A stretch of DNA of 64,000 bases from Roseinatronobacter bogoriensis DSM 18756 (GCF_004366635.1 NZ_SORN01000002.1:649641-713640), one strand, 5' to 3'; numbered from the stretch's first letter, positions 55,150-63,452 are shown. Numbers and translations: made by a program. Notes: generated by a model not told the origin, from the letters alone.

Positions 55150-55455
55150 CGCAAGGGACTATGGACATAAACGCGCTCGTAATAAGCGGATCGGACCCGG
55201 GGGCGGTACCCGGCGGCTCCACCAATCATCCTTCATTTGGGGATCATGGGGCCGAAACAGGATCGACGAACGTCTAAAGGGGTTAGCTTTGTCCCGGTGA
55301 GCCACCACCGTTATCGGTGCAAAACGTACAGTTGCAAATGACAACCGTGCTCCGGTAGCAGTTGCTGCGTAAGCAGTAACCAAACCGAAACTTAAGCCCT
55401 TGCGCTTAGCCGCGTAAGGCGGGGTTCGCAGGCACCTGGCAACAGAAGCCTGCAC
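55150..55455 (+). ncRNA. ssrA: tmRNA, circularly permuted two-piece form
   Basis: tmRNA rescues stalled ribosomes and tags nascent peptides. The gene is permuted: the acceptor piece comes first and ends CGGCTCCACCA near 55224, then a loop, then the coding piece starting GGGGCCGAAACAGGATCGACG at about 55249. GGGGCCG pairs with CGGCTCC to form the acceptor stem. The tag reading frame encodes ANDNRAPVAVAA followed by TAA. Outer ends are estimates from helix pairing. Permuted ssrA is standard in alphaproteobacteria. Confidence 0.93.
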
Positions 55456-55510
55456 TTCATTTTCTGCGCCATAAACATATGATTTTGCACCTCTTTCGGT
55501 TTGCATTTTT

Positions 55511-56569
55511 TCAGCGTTTTACAGTTCTGTCCTGCTTGCGCTCTCTCAGATCGCGCAGCACTGCTTGCCCGCCCGCCTTTCGATCAGCGTAGCGGCTATA
55601 GCGCTCGATCATTTCGACACTCATTCCCACCATGTCGCTGATCTGTTGCCCGGTGTATCCGGTCTGTCTAAGCCTGATCACCGCATTGGCGCGCAGGCCA
55701 TGCCAGACAGCGCCCTCAAGTTCCGGGTGAGCCTCGCGCGCCTTGTCGAAGATCTTCCACATCTGATTTGTGGTGACAGGCTTGCCCGCGTTTTTGCCTT
55801 TGTCCTGTAGCAGGAACGGCCCCGGCCGCTTTTCCCAAGTCCGCATTTCGGATTCCAGTTCCGGGAAGATCGGGCACCACGGTTGAACGCCGGTTTTCTT
55901 CTGAGGCAGGTTGAACCCGCCCTCGTCAATATCGGTCCAGCCCAAGCGCACCACGTCGCTGATCCGCTGGCCTGTCCAGCGCCCCAGAAGATACGCGCGG
56001 CGCAGCGTGCCAGTGAAATGCGCCTCGGCAATGGCAAGCTGCTCAGGCGTCCAGGGCTTGTGACCCTCGCCCTTGTTGAAATGTGGAACGCCCTGTGTCG
56101 GGTCGCGATCCAACAACTCGCGCGGCCCCATAGCCCAGCGGGTCATGGCGCGCAGGGCGTCCAGCGTGTTATTTGCAGTGCCCGGTCGATCAGCACCGAT
56201 CTTCTCGACCAGGGCCAGCACATGCGACGGGCGCAGCTTAGCGGCTGGCAGATCGCCCCATGCGGCCCGGACGTGCTTCAGGTGGCGCTGGTATTGCTCC
56301 TGGGTGCCCTTGGACAGCTTGCGCGGCAATCCCTGCCATGCGGCCACATAGGCGTCGATCAGAGCGCCGACGGTATCGGTCGGGATCGGCCCGACAAGCC
56401 CCTGCGCCTGCCTGACCGCGTTCCAAAATTCGGGTGTGGTCGGATCATCGGGAAGGCGTATGCGAGGCCCTTGGTGCGGGGTGTTGCGCCCTGTCTGAAA
56501 ATAGAAATACTCGCGCCCGCGCGAAATGACGCGATGCACATTCCGGGGCAGTGAAATCTTAGGTGACAT
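55511..56569 (-). CDS. Tyrosine recombinase/integrase
   Basis: A 352-residue site-specific recombinase. The N-terminal core-binding domain (about 55-150) is followed by the catalytic domain with Arg I in GRWTGQRISDVVRLGW, the HxxR box HGLRANAVIRLR and the nucleophile Tyr in MIERYSRYADRK. The start at 56569 (MSPKISLPR) overlaps the HTH gene stop by 11 bp. In-frame sequence back to 56953 runs through that gene and is rejected. Its end is about 55 bp from ssrA. Confidence 0.94.
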   Translation of the reverse strand: MSPKISLPRNVHRVISRGREYFYFQTGRNTPHQGPRIRLPDDPTTPEFWNAVRQAQGLVGPIPTDTVGALIDAYVAAWQGLPRKLSKGTQEQYQRHLKHVRAAWGDLPAAKLRPSHVLALVEKIGADRPGTANNTLDALRAMTRWAMGPRELLDRDPTQGVPHFNKGEGHKPWTPEQLAIAEAHFTGTLRRAYLLGRWTGQRISDVVRLGWTDIDEGGFNLPQKKTGVQPWCPIFPELESEMRTWEKRPGPFLLQDKGKNAGKPVTTNQMWKIFDKAREAHPELEGAVWHGLRANAVIRLRQTGYTGQQISDMVGMSVEMIERYSRYADRKAGGQAVLRDLRERKQDRTVKR

Positions 56570-56849
56570 TGCTAAGGCCCTGCATAAATGGGTCTGCCTC
56601 TGGTGACACTGTCTCAGCGCATAGCGCAGCATCGACTTGCGACCAGTTCCAACGAACTGCGCCACCGATCCGGACAGGCTTTGGAAGGATTCCGCGCTGG
56701 ACCCATGCGTCCACGGTCGATTCGGAAATATCCAGTTCCGCTGCCAAAGTGGCCTTGGCCACATACGACGGTGGTCGGTGCCCAAGCACGGGCCGCCTTC
56801 CAGCGTCCGGCTTCGCTTTTCCCGTGGGTGTCGTGAGGGCTTTTGCCAT
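56559..56849 (-). CDS. AlpA-like helix-turn-helix protein (possible excisionase)
   Basis: A 96-residue protein with a MerR/AlpA-type HTH: KATLAAELDISESTVDAWVQ followed by RGILPKPVRIGGAVRWNW, the usual wing with aromatic residues. Such proteins upstream of integrases act as excisionases or integrase activators in islands and prophages. It overlaps the integrase start by 11 bp. Confidence 0.82.
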   Translation of the reverse strand: MAKALTTPTGKAKPDAGRRPVLGHRPPSYVAKATLAAELDISESTVDAWVQRGILPKPVRIGGAVRWNWSQVDAALCAETVSPEADPFMQGLSNVT

Positions 56850-56880
56850 GTCCTGCGTCCTGTCCCTTCCGGCATGCCGA

Positions 56881-56898
56881 CCAGCTCAGAAGAGCTGG
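56881..56898 (-). promoter_or_regulatory. Hairpin in the leader of the HTH-integrase pair
   Basis: CCAGCTC and GAGCTGG (56881-56887 and 56892-56898) form a perfect 7-bp stem with a four-base loop, about 30 bp upstream of the HTH start. No T-run follows. It could be an operator or an attenuation hairpin. Confidence 0.3.
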
Positions 56899-57019
56899 CC
56901 GGGTATGTCTTGGCGCTGCCATCCGCGCCCAGCGTCACTTGAAAGAGGAACAAGCCGCTGTTGCAGGTGTTTTAAGCCACCGCCTGCTGGGCCCTCCACG
57001 CCGCCGAATTGACGTGAAA

Positions 57020-58879
57020 TCAGTCTGCAGTTGCGCCCGGATTCATGATCCAGCCGCGCCAATCCATGAAGCCTGTGGCAAAATCCATGCTGCCTTTGAT
57101 TTCCATGCCATCGACCTCGAACCCCACGCGGGTGGTGATCTGTGGCCCGCGTTGCCCGCGCAGATAGCCATGGACCAGCGATTCCGGGCGACCTGGTGCC
57201 GCTGCCAGATACCAGCGTAGCGGATCCTCGAACCGGGGCTCGACCAGGACTTGCAGCCGCCGTGCGAAGACATTCACATCTTCGCTGCTTGCCGCGTAGA
57301 GGTCCGCAACGGCCTGCAGGGCCTCGGTTTCCTTTTCAGGTGCCACGATCAGGAAAGTGGGGGTGATCGCCAACACCTCGCCGCCCAGGCCACGCTGCCG
57401 CCGAAGTTTCACATAGGCCTCTGACAGACTCTGCGTGTTGATCGCCGCGGCGGCACCTATGTTGCCGTTGTTTTCATGGAAAACCGTGTTGCCATCCGAC
57501 AGGACAGGCCCAGCGCCGCTGTTTTCAGCAAACATGCCCGCCAGAAGGTTCCCTTCTGTCTCGGCCGCGCCGGTCCCGATGATCTGGGGCAGGCGTTCAA
57601 AAGCGCCCGCACTATCGTTGATCAGTGTTTGCCTGGTGACTGCAAGGATCTTGCCATAGGTGGCCAGTTTGATCTTTTCGCCGCCATCTTTCACCTGGCC
57701 ATACTTGTATTCACCAGACTCGAGGACTTTGTCGAATTCGACTGAACCTGAGATGCGCGCGCCTGTGACTTCGCGAAAATCATCGAATGTGCGTTCCCTG
57801 CTGGCCTGCATAACCGCTGACCGCGCCACCTGATACTTGTCGAGGACAAGAAGGCCCAACGTACCGGACAGGATCGAGGGGAAATCGCTGGTGGATTGGT
57901 ACCCCACTGCACCGCGCGTCTGCATCGCTGCATCGATCGCGCCTGCGTTCCCGCCGCGATAGTTGATTCCCATCGATCGGCACCACTCGACAGCAAGCTC
58001 CGGCACGGTCATTTCTGCGAAGCGCTGCGCCTCTTGGGGAAGCGTTGTGTTTTGGCTGTGCCGATGGACCAGCGCCGCCTGCATCGCCTCTGCCATGCTC
58101 GCACCGCCGCGCTGCATGCCGGACAGGTCAGGCTCGCTCACCGGCCCGAATTCGGCATCGCGGGTTGCCTGCAGCTCCTGCAGGTGCTCGCGCGCCTCTT
58201 CTACGCTCATGCCGCGCTCGATCGCGGCCTGTGCCTCACTCTCGAAGCCGTTCCGGGTGAAGAGCGCCCGAATCTGCTTCTCATCGCCCGCGCTGGGCGT
58301 CTTCGTGCCGTCTGGCATTTTTCGTCCTTTCTCGATGATCACCGGCCCATCGCCGGTGTTTGCCTCTTCGCGCAACTGCGCGCCTGCATCGGCGCCGATT
58401 GCGACTGCCGAAATCTCCATGGGTTCCCACTCGATAGCCCGGTAAAGCGCCCGTTTGCCGCCATCCTTGCGATCGGCCTTCGCGGTTCGCTCGTATTTGT
58501 GGACCTTGTATCCGACAGATACATTTCGAATGATCCCGGCTTGCATGTCGCGCCAGATCGGCTCGACCTCTTCGCGATCAGAAAGCCGGATGGTCGCGTA
58601 ACCTTTGCCGCCCTCGATCCGGACAGACCCCTCGACCACCACCCCCAGAATTGAATCAAGGCCGTAGCTGCGATGGGTGTCGAGGAATGGTGCGCCAGAA
58701 TTCAGCCGCTCGAGGCGAAGTGCCGATGGCTCGACCACAAGCTCCTCGTCAAACTCTTCATCCCGCGCCCAGGAATAGCGCGCCACGCGTGCGCCAGTAG
58801 TCCAGACCACATCGACTGTGCGCTGCTTGTCATCACTTCTCGCGATGCTGGCCGCGCGCGTGACCATAGGTGATTTCAT
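57020..58879 (-). CDS. Prohead protease / major capsid protein fusion
   Basis: A 619-residue fusion. The first 180 residues are an HK97-type prohead protease with the catalytic His in FLDTHRSYGLDS and the catalytic Ser in RNVSVGYKVHKYE. A linker of about 140 residues with coiled-coil character (EEAREHLQELQAT) follows, then a major capsid domain to the end (SDFPSILSGTLGLLVLDKYQ, VLSDGNTVFHENNGN, EPRFEDPLRWYLAAAPG). The start at 58879 has AAAGGAAA upstream; GTG at 58897 is less likely. Fusions of this type are known in transducing prophages. Confidence 0.9.
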   Translation of the reverse strand: MKSPMVTRAASIARSDDKQRTVDVVWTTGARVARYSWARDEEFDEELVVEPSALRLERLNSGAPFLDTHRSYGLDSILGVVVEGSVRIEGGKGYATIRLSDREEVEPIWRDMQAGIIRNVSVGYKVHKYERTAKADRKDGGKRALYRAIEWEPMEISAVAIGADAGAQLREEANTGDGPVIIEKGRKMPDGTKTPSAGDEKQIRALFTRNGFESEAQAAIERGMSVEEAREHLQELQATRDAEFGPVSEPDLSGMQRGGASMAEAMQAALVHRHSQNTTLPQEAQRFAEMTVPELAVEWCRSMGINYRGGNAGAIDAAMQTRGAVGYQSTSDFPSILSGTLGLLVLDKYQVARSAVMQASRERTFDDFREVTGARISGSVEFDKVLESGEYKYGQVKDGGEKIKLATYGKILAVTRQTLINDSAGAFERLPQIIGTGAAETEGNLLAGMFAENSGAGPVLSDGNTVFHENNGNIGAAAAINTQSLSEAYVKLRRQRGLGGEVLAITPTFLIVAPEKETEALQAVADLYAASSEDVNVFARRLQVLVEPRFEDPLRWYLAAAPGRPESLVHGYLRGQRGPQITTRVGFEVDGMEIKGSMDFATGFMDWRGWIMNPGATAD

Positions 58880-58893
58880 GGTTCGTTTTCCTT

Positions 58894-59037
58894 TCACATG
58901 ATCCTCTGCCCGTCAGCCGCGCCGGACACCTCGCCGCTCTGCCAGTGCAACGGGTTCCCGCCTGCCGCCCAAGGCAGCCTTTCTGAAGACACGAGCCCCG
59001 TGAGCGATCTTGCGGCTAAGTGCCAATTGACCGGCAT
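58894..59037 (-). CDS. 47-codon ORF coupled to the tape measure gene
   Basis: A short ORF whose ATG overlaps the tape measure stop (TGATG) and whose stop lies 14 bp before the capsid fusion start, with that gene's ribosome-binding site overlapping its end. The product begins MPVNWHLAARSLTG and is not recognised. Coupling on both sides favours translation; it could be a remnant of a deleted morphogenesis gene. Confidence 0.4.
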   Translation of the reverse strand: MPVNWHLAARSLTGLVSSERLPWAAGGNPLHWQSGEVSGAADGQRIM

Positions 59038-61226
59038 CAATCAAACCCCCGCTGCTCTCTCGCGCGCTTGAAGGCACCACCAATCATGCCCGGCGTCTCG
59101 ACCCGCACGACAGCGCGCGCAGTGTTTTCAACGCGGGCGTCAAACTCTACCGACGGAAGGACGCGGACAACAACCTGCACAGGCTCACCCGCGCCTCTCT
59201 GCCCCTTAGTGTGGTCAATCACCGTTTCATTGGGGTGCATGACCGCCAGAAACCCGCCGCGCCCATCCAGCCCGCCCGAGCGCGCGCCAAAGCCTGTGTG
59301 CCCACCACCATCGAAACTGGCGAGAGGCCCGCTGCCCATGGCATTCAGTGGCGCGCCCCCAAGCCCGCCCAGCGCGCCGCTCAGCGCATTGGCAATCGGG
59401 CCGAGAATGAACTGGCGTGCCGCGATCCGCGCCAGATCGGCAAGGATCGAGTTGGCCAGACTGCGAAAATCTGCCTTTCCGGTCGTCACAAAGTCGGCAA
59501 AGGCGTTTTCAGCCGAAGTGAACGCGCCGGTCAGCGCATCCCCAATACCCTTACCCCAATCCGCCGCCGCCTTTGCATATTCGTCAAGCTGCGCTGTGAC
59601 CGCAGCCCAACCCTCTAGCACCTTTTCTGCCGCGTTTGTGTTTGTATTCCCTGCGCCCGTGGCGGCCTCTCCGACTCGTCTCAATGCGCCGGTCACACCA
59701 ATTGCGCCATCGATGACCGGGCCGAACCCTTCGCCGAAGGTAACCACGCCATCGCGAGCGTTTGCGATCGCATCTTCAATGCGCCTGATCTGACTTTCAG
59801 CTTCGCGCAGTGCTTCTGTCTGCTCTGGCGACTGCAAGAGATCACCGCGCAGCTTTGCCAGTCGAGCGAGCTCTTTATTCCAGAATTCGATATCTGCCCT
59901 ATTGGCTTGCGGCGCGAAGATCCCGCCATCTCGGCCGGTGTTCTGCAGGGCACCGATTCTTGTCATCACACCGCTGATCTCGCGCGCGTTCGCGGCAAAT
60001 TCGGCCGTGCTTTGGGCGAGAGCGCGCTGCTCTGCCATGATAGCGACAATGTTTTCGTGTCTGGCTTTTGTTTCGCGCAGCTTTGCGACCGCCTGATCCA
60101 CCGACATTTGAGTTGCAAGGCCCATTGCTGGATTCAGCAGGTCGAGGGCGCGCAACTCATTGCCCAGCGATATGTTCAGATCATCGATCGCACGGCGCGC
60201 CTCGGCGGCCCGTCCAGTAAGCCCGGTGAGACGTGCGACCAGCTCTCCCACACCCACGATTACCGCAAACGGCAAGAACCGCACCAAAGCCAGCCTGAAA
60301 GTTTCCAGGGCACCCGTCGCAGCAATCATGGCCACCCTCGCGGCAACGAATGATGCGACGTATCTCCCCCCCATGAAGGCTGCCAGCGTTCCCGCGTATG
60401 TAACCAGGCGCGCCATCTGATCGCCCAGGAAGATCAGCGTGTCTGCGACAAGCGCACTGGCGCGGGTGGTCTCATTGAATTGCCCCACCAGTTGCAAGGC
60501 CATGTTCCCCATCAGAACAAAGGCATCACCGATGGTCGCCGGCATCGATTCTGCTTCCTCGCGCAATAGCTCGAGATTGCCGACAAGCGCCCTGTTGATG
60601 ACATTTCCCGTAATCAGCCCCTGCGCCCCGACTTCGCGCAGTTGGTTCACATTTACCCCCAACTCCGCTGCCAGCAACTCGGCAACCCGCCCGCCGTTCT
60701 GAATTACGGTGTTCAGCTGCTGACCCCGCAACGCGCCCAGCGCCATGGCTTGCGACAGCGCGTTACTGATCTGGGCTGCCCTTTCCTGCCGGGCCCCAGA
60801 AACAACGATTGCGTTATTCAGCGCTTCGGTAAAGTCCAGCTGCTGGCGGGTCGACATCCCCAACTCACCCAGCGCCGTTGCGTTTGCGAGAAAAGCCTCT
60901 GTGGTCTGCGCCAAGTCGGAATAGGTGCGGCGCGCCATCTCGCCCAGCCGGTCCATGACCGCCGCGCCAGCCTCTTGGCTGCCTGTGGCCAGATCCACGC
61001 GCGATCGTAGATCAGTCCATGTGTCGGCATAGCGCACCAGCTCGCGCACACTGACCGCAGTGGCCAGAATGCCCATGACGCGGGTCAGAACGCGACCAGT
61101 AGCGTCTGCCTGGTCCTCGATCCGCTTGAACTCTCGCGTGCCGGAATCACCCACACCCTTGAATTCGGCGCGAACCTGGCCCCCACCTTGGGCGGCAAAG
61201 CGAACTGAGACGCGCTTTTCACTCAT
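59037..61226 (-). CDS. Phage tail tape measure protein
   Basis: A 729-residue protein that should set tail length. Residues about 65-260 match the tape measure N-terminal domain (NNAIVVSGARQERAAQISNA, LSQAMALGALRGQQLNTVIQ). Hydrophobic segments lie around 280-330. The C-terminus has the lambda-type glycine-rich end FDGGGHTGFGARSGGLDGRG followed by MHPNETVIDH. It is short for a siphophage tape measure. The ATG overlaps the upstream gene stop (ATGA). Confidence 0.88.
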   Translation of the reverse strand: MSEKRVSVRFAAQGGGQVRAEFKGVGDSGTREFKRIEDQADATGRVLTRVMGILATAVSVRELVRYADTWTDLRSRVDLATGSQEAGAAVMDRLGEMARRTYSDLAQTTEAFLANATALGELGMSTRQQLDFTEALNNAIVVSGARQERAAQISNALSQAMALGALRGQQLNTVIQNGGRVAELLAAELGVNVNQLREVGAQGLITGNVINRALVGNLELLREEAESMPATIGDAFVLMGNMALQLVGQFNETTRASALVADTLIFLGDQMARLVTYAGTLAAFMGGRYVASFVAARVAMIAATGALETFRLALVRFLPFAVIVGVGELVARLTGLTGRAAEARRAIDDLNISLGNELRALDLLNPAMGLATQMSVDQAVAKLRETKARHENIVAIMAEQRALAQSTAEFAANAREISGVMTRIGALQNTGRDGGIFAPQANRADIEFWNKELARLAKLRGDLLQSPEQTEALREAESQIRRIEDAIANARDGVVTFGEGFGPVIDGAIGVTGALRRVGEAATGAGNTNTNAAEKVLEGWAAVTAQLDEYAKAAADWGKGIGDALTGAFTSAENAFADFVTTGKADFRSLANSILADLARIAARQFILGPIANALSGALGGLGGAPLNAMGSGPLASFDGGGHTGFGARSGGLDGRGGFLAVMHPNETVIDHTKGQRGAGEPVQVVVRVLPSVEFDARVENTARAVVRVETPGMIGGAFKRAREQRGFD

Positions 61227-61738
61227 TCAGTTGAAACCTCGATGATCATTTCACCATCCGGATAAAGAGCGACACCTGCCAACGCTGACCGCGCAACCAG
61301 ATGTTGCCATACCGGGCCCAGCGCCACGACGGTGAAGCTTCCGACACGCGGCGCGTATTTCGCCACATACTCAGGCAAGTCCGAGACGCTGATAATGTCA
61401 CTCCGATGCATTGGAGAGCTCACCCCAGACATTTTCGGGTGATCCTGAACTTCTTGGGACAGGATCAAGAGACAATCGCTCAAAGTGCCTTCCTTCAAGC
61501 GCTGCAACACCTGATGAGGTGCATCACTGACCATGATCTCACGCGCGGCGCTCGAACTGGTGAAGTTTCGCGCCATAAGTTGCTCGTGAAGCGCAAGCGC
61601 TATCAGGTCCATGGGCCCATATGCCGGGTTCTTGCCCTCTGAGCGCCCTGCGAGTGGCACTGTTCCCCGCGAACGGTCTGTCTTGAGCTTCGCGGGGTCG
61701 AGGCCGAAAATATCGGCAATCTTTGGCAATCTGAGCAT
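61223..61738 (-). CDS. Element-encoded protein of unknown function (171 aa)
   Basis: The start at 61738 has AAGGAAG upstream; an ATG at 61840 lacks it. The N-terminus LRLPKIADIFGLDPAKLKTD could be an HTH (recognition weak). A middle segment (LALHEQLMARNFTSSSAARE) is helical. Near the end, VALGPVWQHLVARSALAG is hydrophobic but not clearly a membrane helix. No family recognised. It is coupled to the tape measure gene. Confidence 0.65.
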   Translation of the reverse strand: MLRLPKIADIFGLDPAKLKTDRSRGTVPLAGRSEGKNPAYGPMDLIALALHEQLMARNFTSSSAAREIMVSDAPHQVLQRLKEGTLSDCLLILSQEVQDHPKMSGVSSPMHRSDIISVSDLPEYVAKYAPRVGSFTVVALGPVWQHLVARSALAGVALYPDGEMIIEVSTE

Positions 61739-61843
61739 GCTGTTCTTCCTTTGTTTAAAAAAACGTAACTTAGAGTTTCGTTTCTGGCAAGGGGAAGTCT
61801 CGTGCATGCGATTGTTGAAGACCAAAGGGGTGGCGAACATGTT

Positions 61844-62404
61844 TCAAGTCTCTGGGAAGCCGTCTTTGCCCGTACAGGCCCGCCAGATCGCCAGAATGGG
61901 CCCGCAATCCACCGATTGCGCCAATTCCGGAAGTTCTTCCGGTTTCGGTTCACCCGGCGCGTTGAAACACCAGGCCAACGCTGCCAGACCCGCGAATCCC
62001 ATCATCGAGGCAGGCTTTTCTTGTAGCATGATATCAGCGGCTGCATCCTCGCGGCCCTGAGCTTCAAGCTGCAACGGATGGCTGAAGTCTTCACCGCCTT
62101 CGATATTGATCAGATCGCGCCAGTCTTTGCGAGCCTGCAGCCAATCGGCATAAGCCGCTGCGACAGGATCGATCGGCTGGATCGGCTGGTTGTATTTCGG
62201 AAATAGATCAGCTCTGCTACACAATCTGGCGACTGTGCCGTGATCAAGCCCTTCAGTAAAATCGACCCAGAAATCAAGCGGCATCCCGGAAATGTGGCGG
62301 GCGTCTTTAAGCGCCTTAAGCTTCTCGGCATAGGCCGCCGCGACAGGATCGATCGGCTGGTTTTTTTCAGTTCCGGACTCGAGATTCTTGATCTGGTGTT
62401 TCAC
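61844..62404 (-). CDS. Element-encoded repeat protein of unknown function (186 aa)
   Basis: Not recognised. The protein carries two copies of a short module, QPIDPVAAAYAEKLKALKD near residue 16 and QPIDPVAAAYADWLQARKD near 76, encoded by a nearly exact DNA repeat. A hydrophobic stretch (GFAGLAALAWCF) lies toward the C-terminus. Its ATG overlaps the upstream gene stop (ATGA). Confidence 0.62.
   Translation of the reverse strand: MKHQIKNLESGTEKNQPIDPVAAAYAEKLKALKDARHISGMPLDFWVDFTEGLDHGTVARLCSRADLFPKYNQPIQPIDPVAAAYADWLQARKDWRDLINIEGGEDFSHPLQLEAQGREDAAADIMLQEKPASMMGFAGLAALAWCFNAPGEPKPEELPELAQSVDCGPILAIWRACTGKDGFPET
62147..62360. repeat. 34-bp direct repeat inside the unknown 186-aa gene
   Basis: Copies at 62147-62180 and 62327-62360 share 32 of 34 bases and lie exactly 180 bp apart (60 codons), so both are read in the same frame. 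The core CGACAGGATCGATCGGCTGG is identical in both. Confidence 0.9.
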
Positions 62405-62796
62405 TGGATTGTCCCCCGTGAGAGTCTGTCGAGAAGCGAGAAATCAGGCTCATCACCTGCGCGTGTCAGAATATTATCGACAAAGAAATGCCCGCCAGGG
62501 ACACAGGGACTGCCAAGATGGGAATTAGCGAGGCCATGTTCTTCGCGCTCGATGCGCTCACTCAAAAGTATCGACAGATCGTAGAGCCAACATGCGGCAC
62601 CTGCGAAGTTTGCAACCTCTTCCCGATTAAGTTTTGGCAACTCGTGCAGCGGCAACACTCGCCGCATAAGATCGATATATTCTTGCTCTGTGATGTTTTC
62701 TGACGCCATCACAACTCGTGAAAATTCCAGAAGGTTCATTGTTTGCGGCAATTCTTCACCGCCCCCCGTCTGGGGGTTATTCATCGGCTTTTTCAT
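62401..62796 (-). CDS. Element-encoded protein of unknown function (131 aa)
   Basis: Not recognised. A mostly helical, acidic protein (MNLLEFSRVVMASENITEQE, then YDLSILLSERIEREEHGLAN) with a glycine/histidine segment GGHFFVDNIL. It has no membrane helix or known motif. The ATG has AGAGGT a few bases upstream. It ends overlapping the start of the next gene (ATGA) and follows the Arc-type gene by 13 bp, so the three form one operon. Confidence 0.6.
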   Translation of the reverse strand: MKKPMNNPQTGGGEELPQTMNLLEFSRVVMASENITEQEYIDLMRRVLPLHELPKLNREEVANFAGAACWLYDLSILLSERIEREEHGLANSHLGSPCVPGGHFFVDNILTRAGDEPDFSLLDRLSRGTIQ

Positions 62797-62809
62797 TTGG
62801 TAGACCTCT

Positions 62810-62986
62810 TTAAGGTTGGGTGGGTTGCGCGGTGATCTTTTCCATGCGCTCGCGCACTGCGCGGATCAACTCGCTGTTCATGCTTGACCCATTGGAAGCT
62901 GCCTGATCCCTCAAGAAGTTCCGCAACTCCAATGGAAGCCGCGTCATGATCTTCACCCGATAATCACTGGCTGGTTTCTTTGGCAT
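62810..62986 (-). CDS. Arc-type ribbon-helix-helix regulator (minus strand)
   Basis: A 58-residue protein with an Arc/MetJ-like ribbon-helix-helix: strand RVKIMTRLPLELRNFLRDQA followed by the NGSSMNSELIRAVRERM helix pair. Such proteins bind operators as dimers of dimers. The start at 62986 has AAGGAAG upstream. It leads the minus operon of the element and faces a second Arc-type gene on plus. Confidence 0.86.
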   Translation of the reverse strand: MPKKPASDYRVKIMTRLPLELRNFLRDQAASNGSSMNSELIRAVRERMEKITAQPTQP

Positions 62987-62999
62987 ATCACTTCCTTTA

Positions 63000-63069
63000 G
63001 TGTCTAAGTGACACAACAATGCCCATTGGACACTATTGTGTCAAGCGTAATTTCATGTCCTTTTGACAC
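63000..63069. promoter_or_regulatory. Three GACAC inverted repeats between the two Arc-type genes
   Basis: Three inverted repeats fill the 84-bp divergent region: 63000-63014 (GTGTC-TAAGT-GACAC), 63029-63042 (GACAC-TATT-GTGTC) and 63055-63069 (ATGTC-N5-GACAC, one mismatch in the arm). The first lies just upstream of the minus Arc gene and the third abuts the plus Arc ATG. Arc-type operator function is inferred. Confidence 0.75.
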
Positions 63070-63070
63070 T

Positions 63071-63442
63071 ATGAAAGAATCCGACAGCAGAACCTTTTCC
63101 GACGCCTTCACGCTCCGCATGCCAGACGGCATGAGGCAACGCATCAAGGTCGGTGCAGCGCGCAACAATCGCAGCATGAACGCCGAAATCATCGCGCTGC
63201 TCGAAAAAGAGTATCCAGACCCGCGAACGGACATCCGCGCAGCACTGGCCAGGATCGCTGATCTTGCCGATGCGATCGGGGGAAGCCCCGAACTGCGCAA
63301 GCTGGCTGCCCATGTGAGGAACGAAATAGCAAAAGCGGAAGATCATGAAATCGCAGCCATGGCCGCCTCATATGGGCGAAGCCTTCTCGGCCTGTTGGAA
63401 CACGAGCTTCACCAGGCGATCAATCACCTTCCAACCAAGTAA
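63071..63442 (+). CDS. Arc-type ribbon-helix-helix regulator (plus strand)
   Basis: A 123-residue protein. Residues 10-50 form the ribbon-helix-helix (FTLRMPDGMRQRIKVGAARN, then NRSMNAEIIALLEKEY). The C-terminal 70 residues are helical and could mediate oligomerisation. The ATG at 63071 directly follows an inverted repeat and has no visible ribosome-binding site, so the transcript may be leaderless; an upstream in-frame start at 63008 crosses the operators. Confidence 0.82.
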   Translation: MKESDSRTFSDAFTLRMPDGMRQRIKVGAARNNRSMNAEIIALLEKEYPDPRTDIRAALARIADLADAIGGSPELRKLAAHVRNEIAKAEDHEIAAMAASYGRSLLGLLEHELHQAINHLPTK

Positions 63443-63452
63443 AAATCAGCCC

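Noticed and set aside
56850..57019. Short in-frame peptide (FQVTLGADGSAKTYPASSSELV region) between capsid and HTH genes
   Set aside because: It has no start with a ribosome-binding site that would not run through the HTH gene, and no family was recognised; could be a remnant but not supported as a gene.
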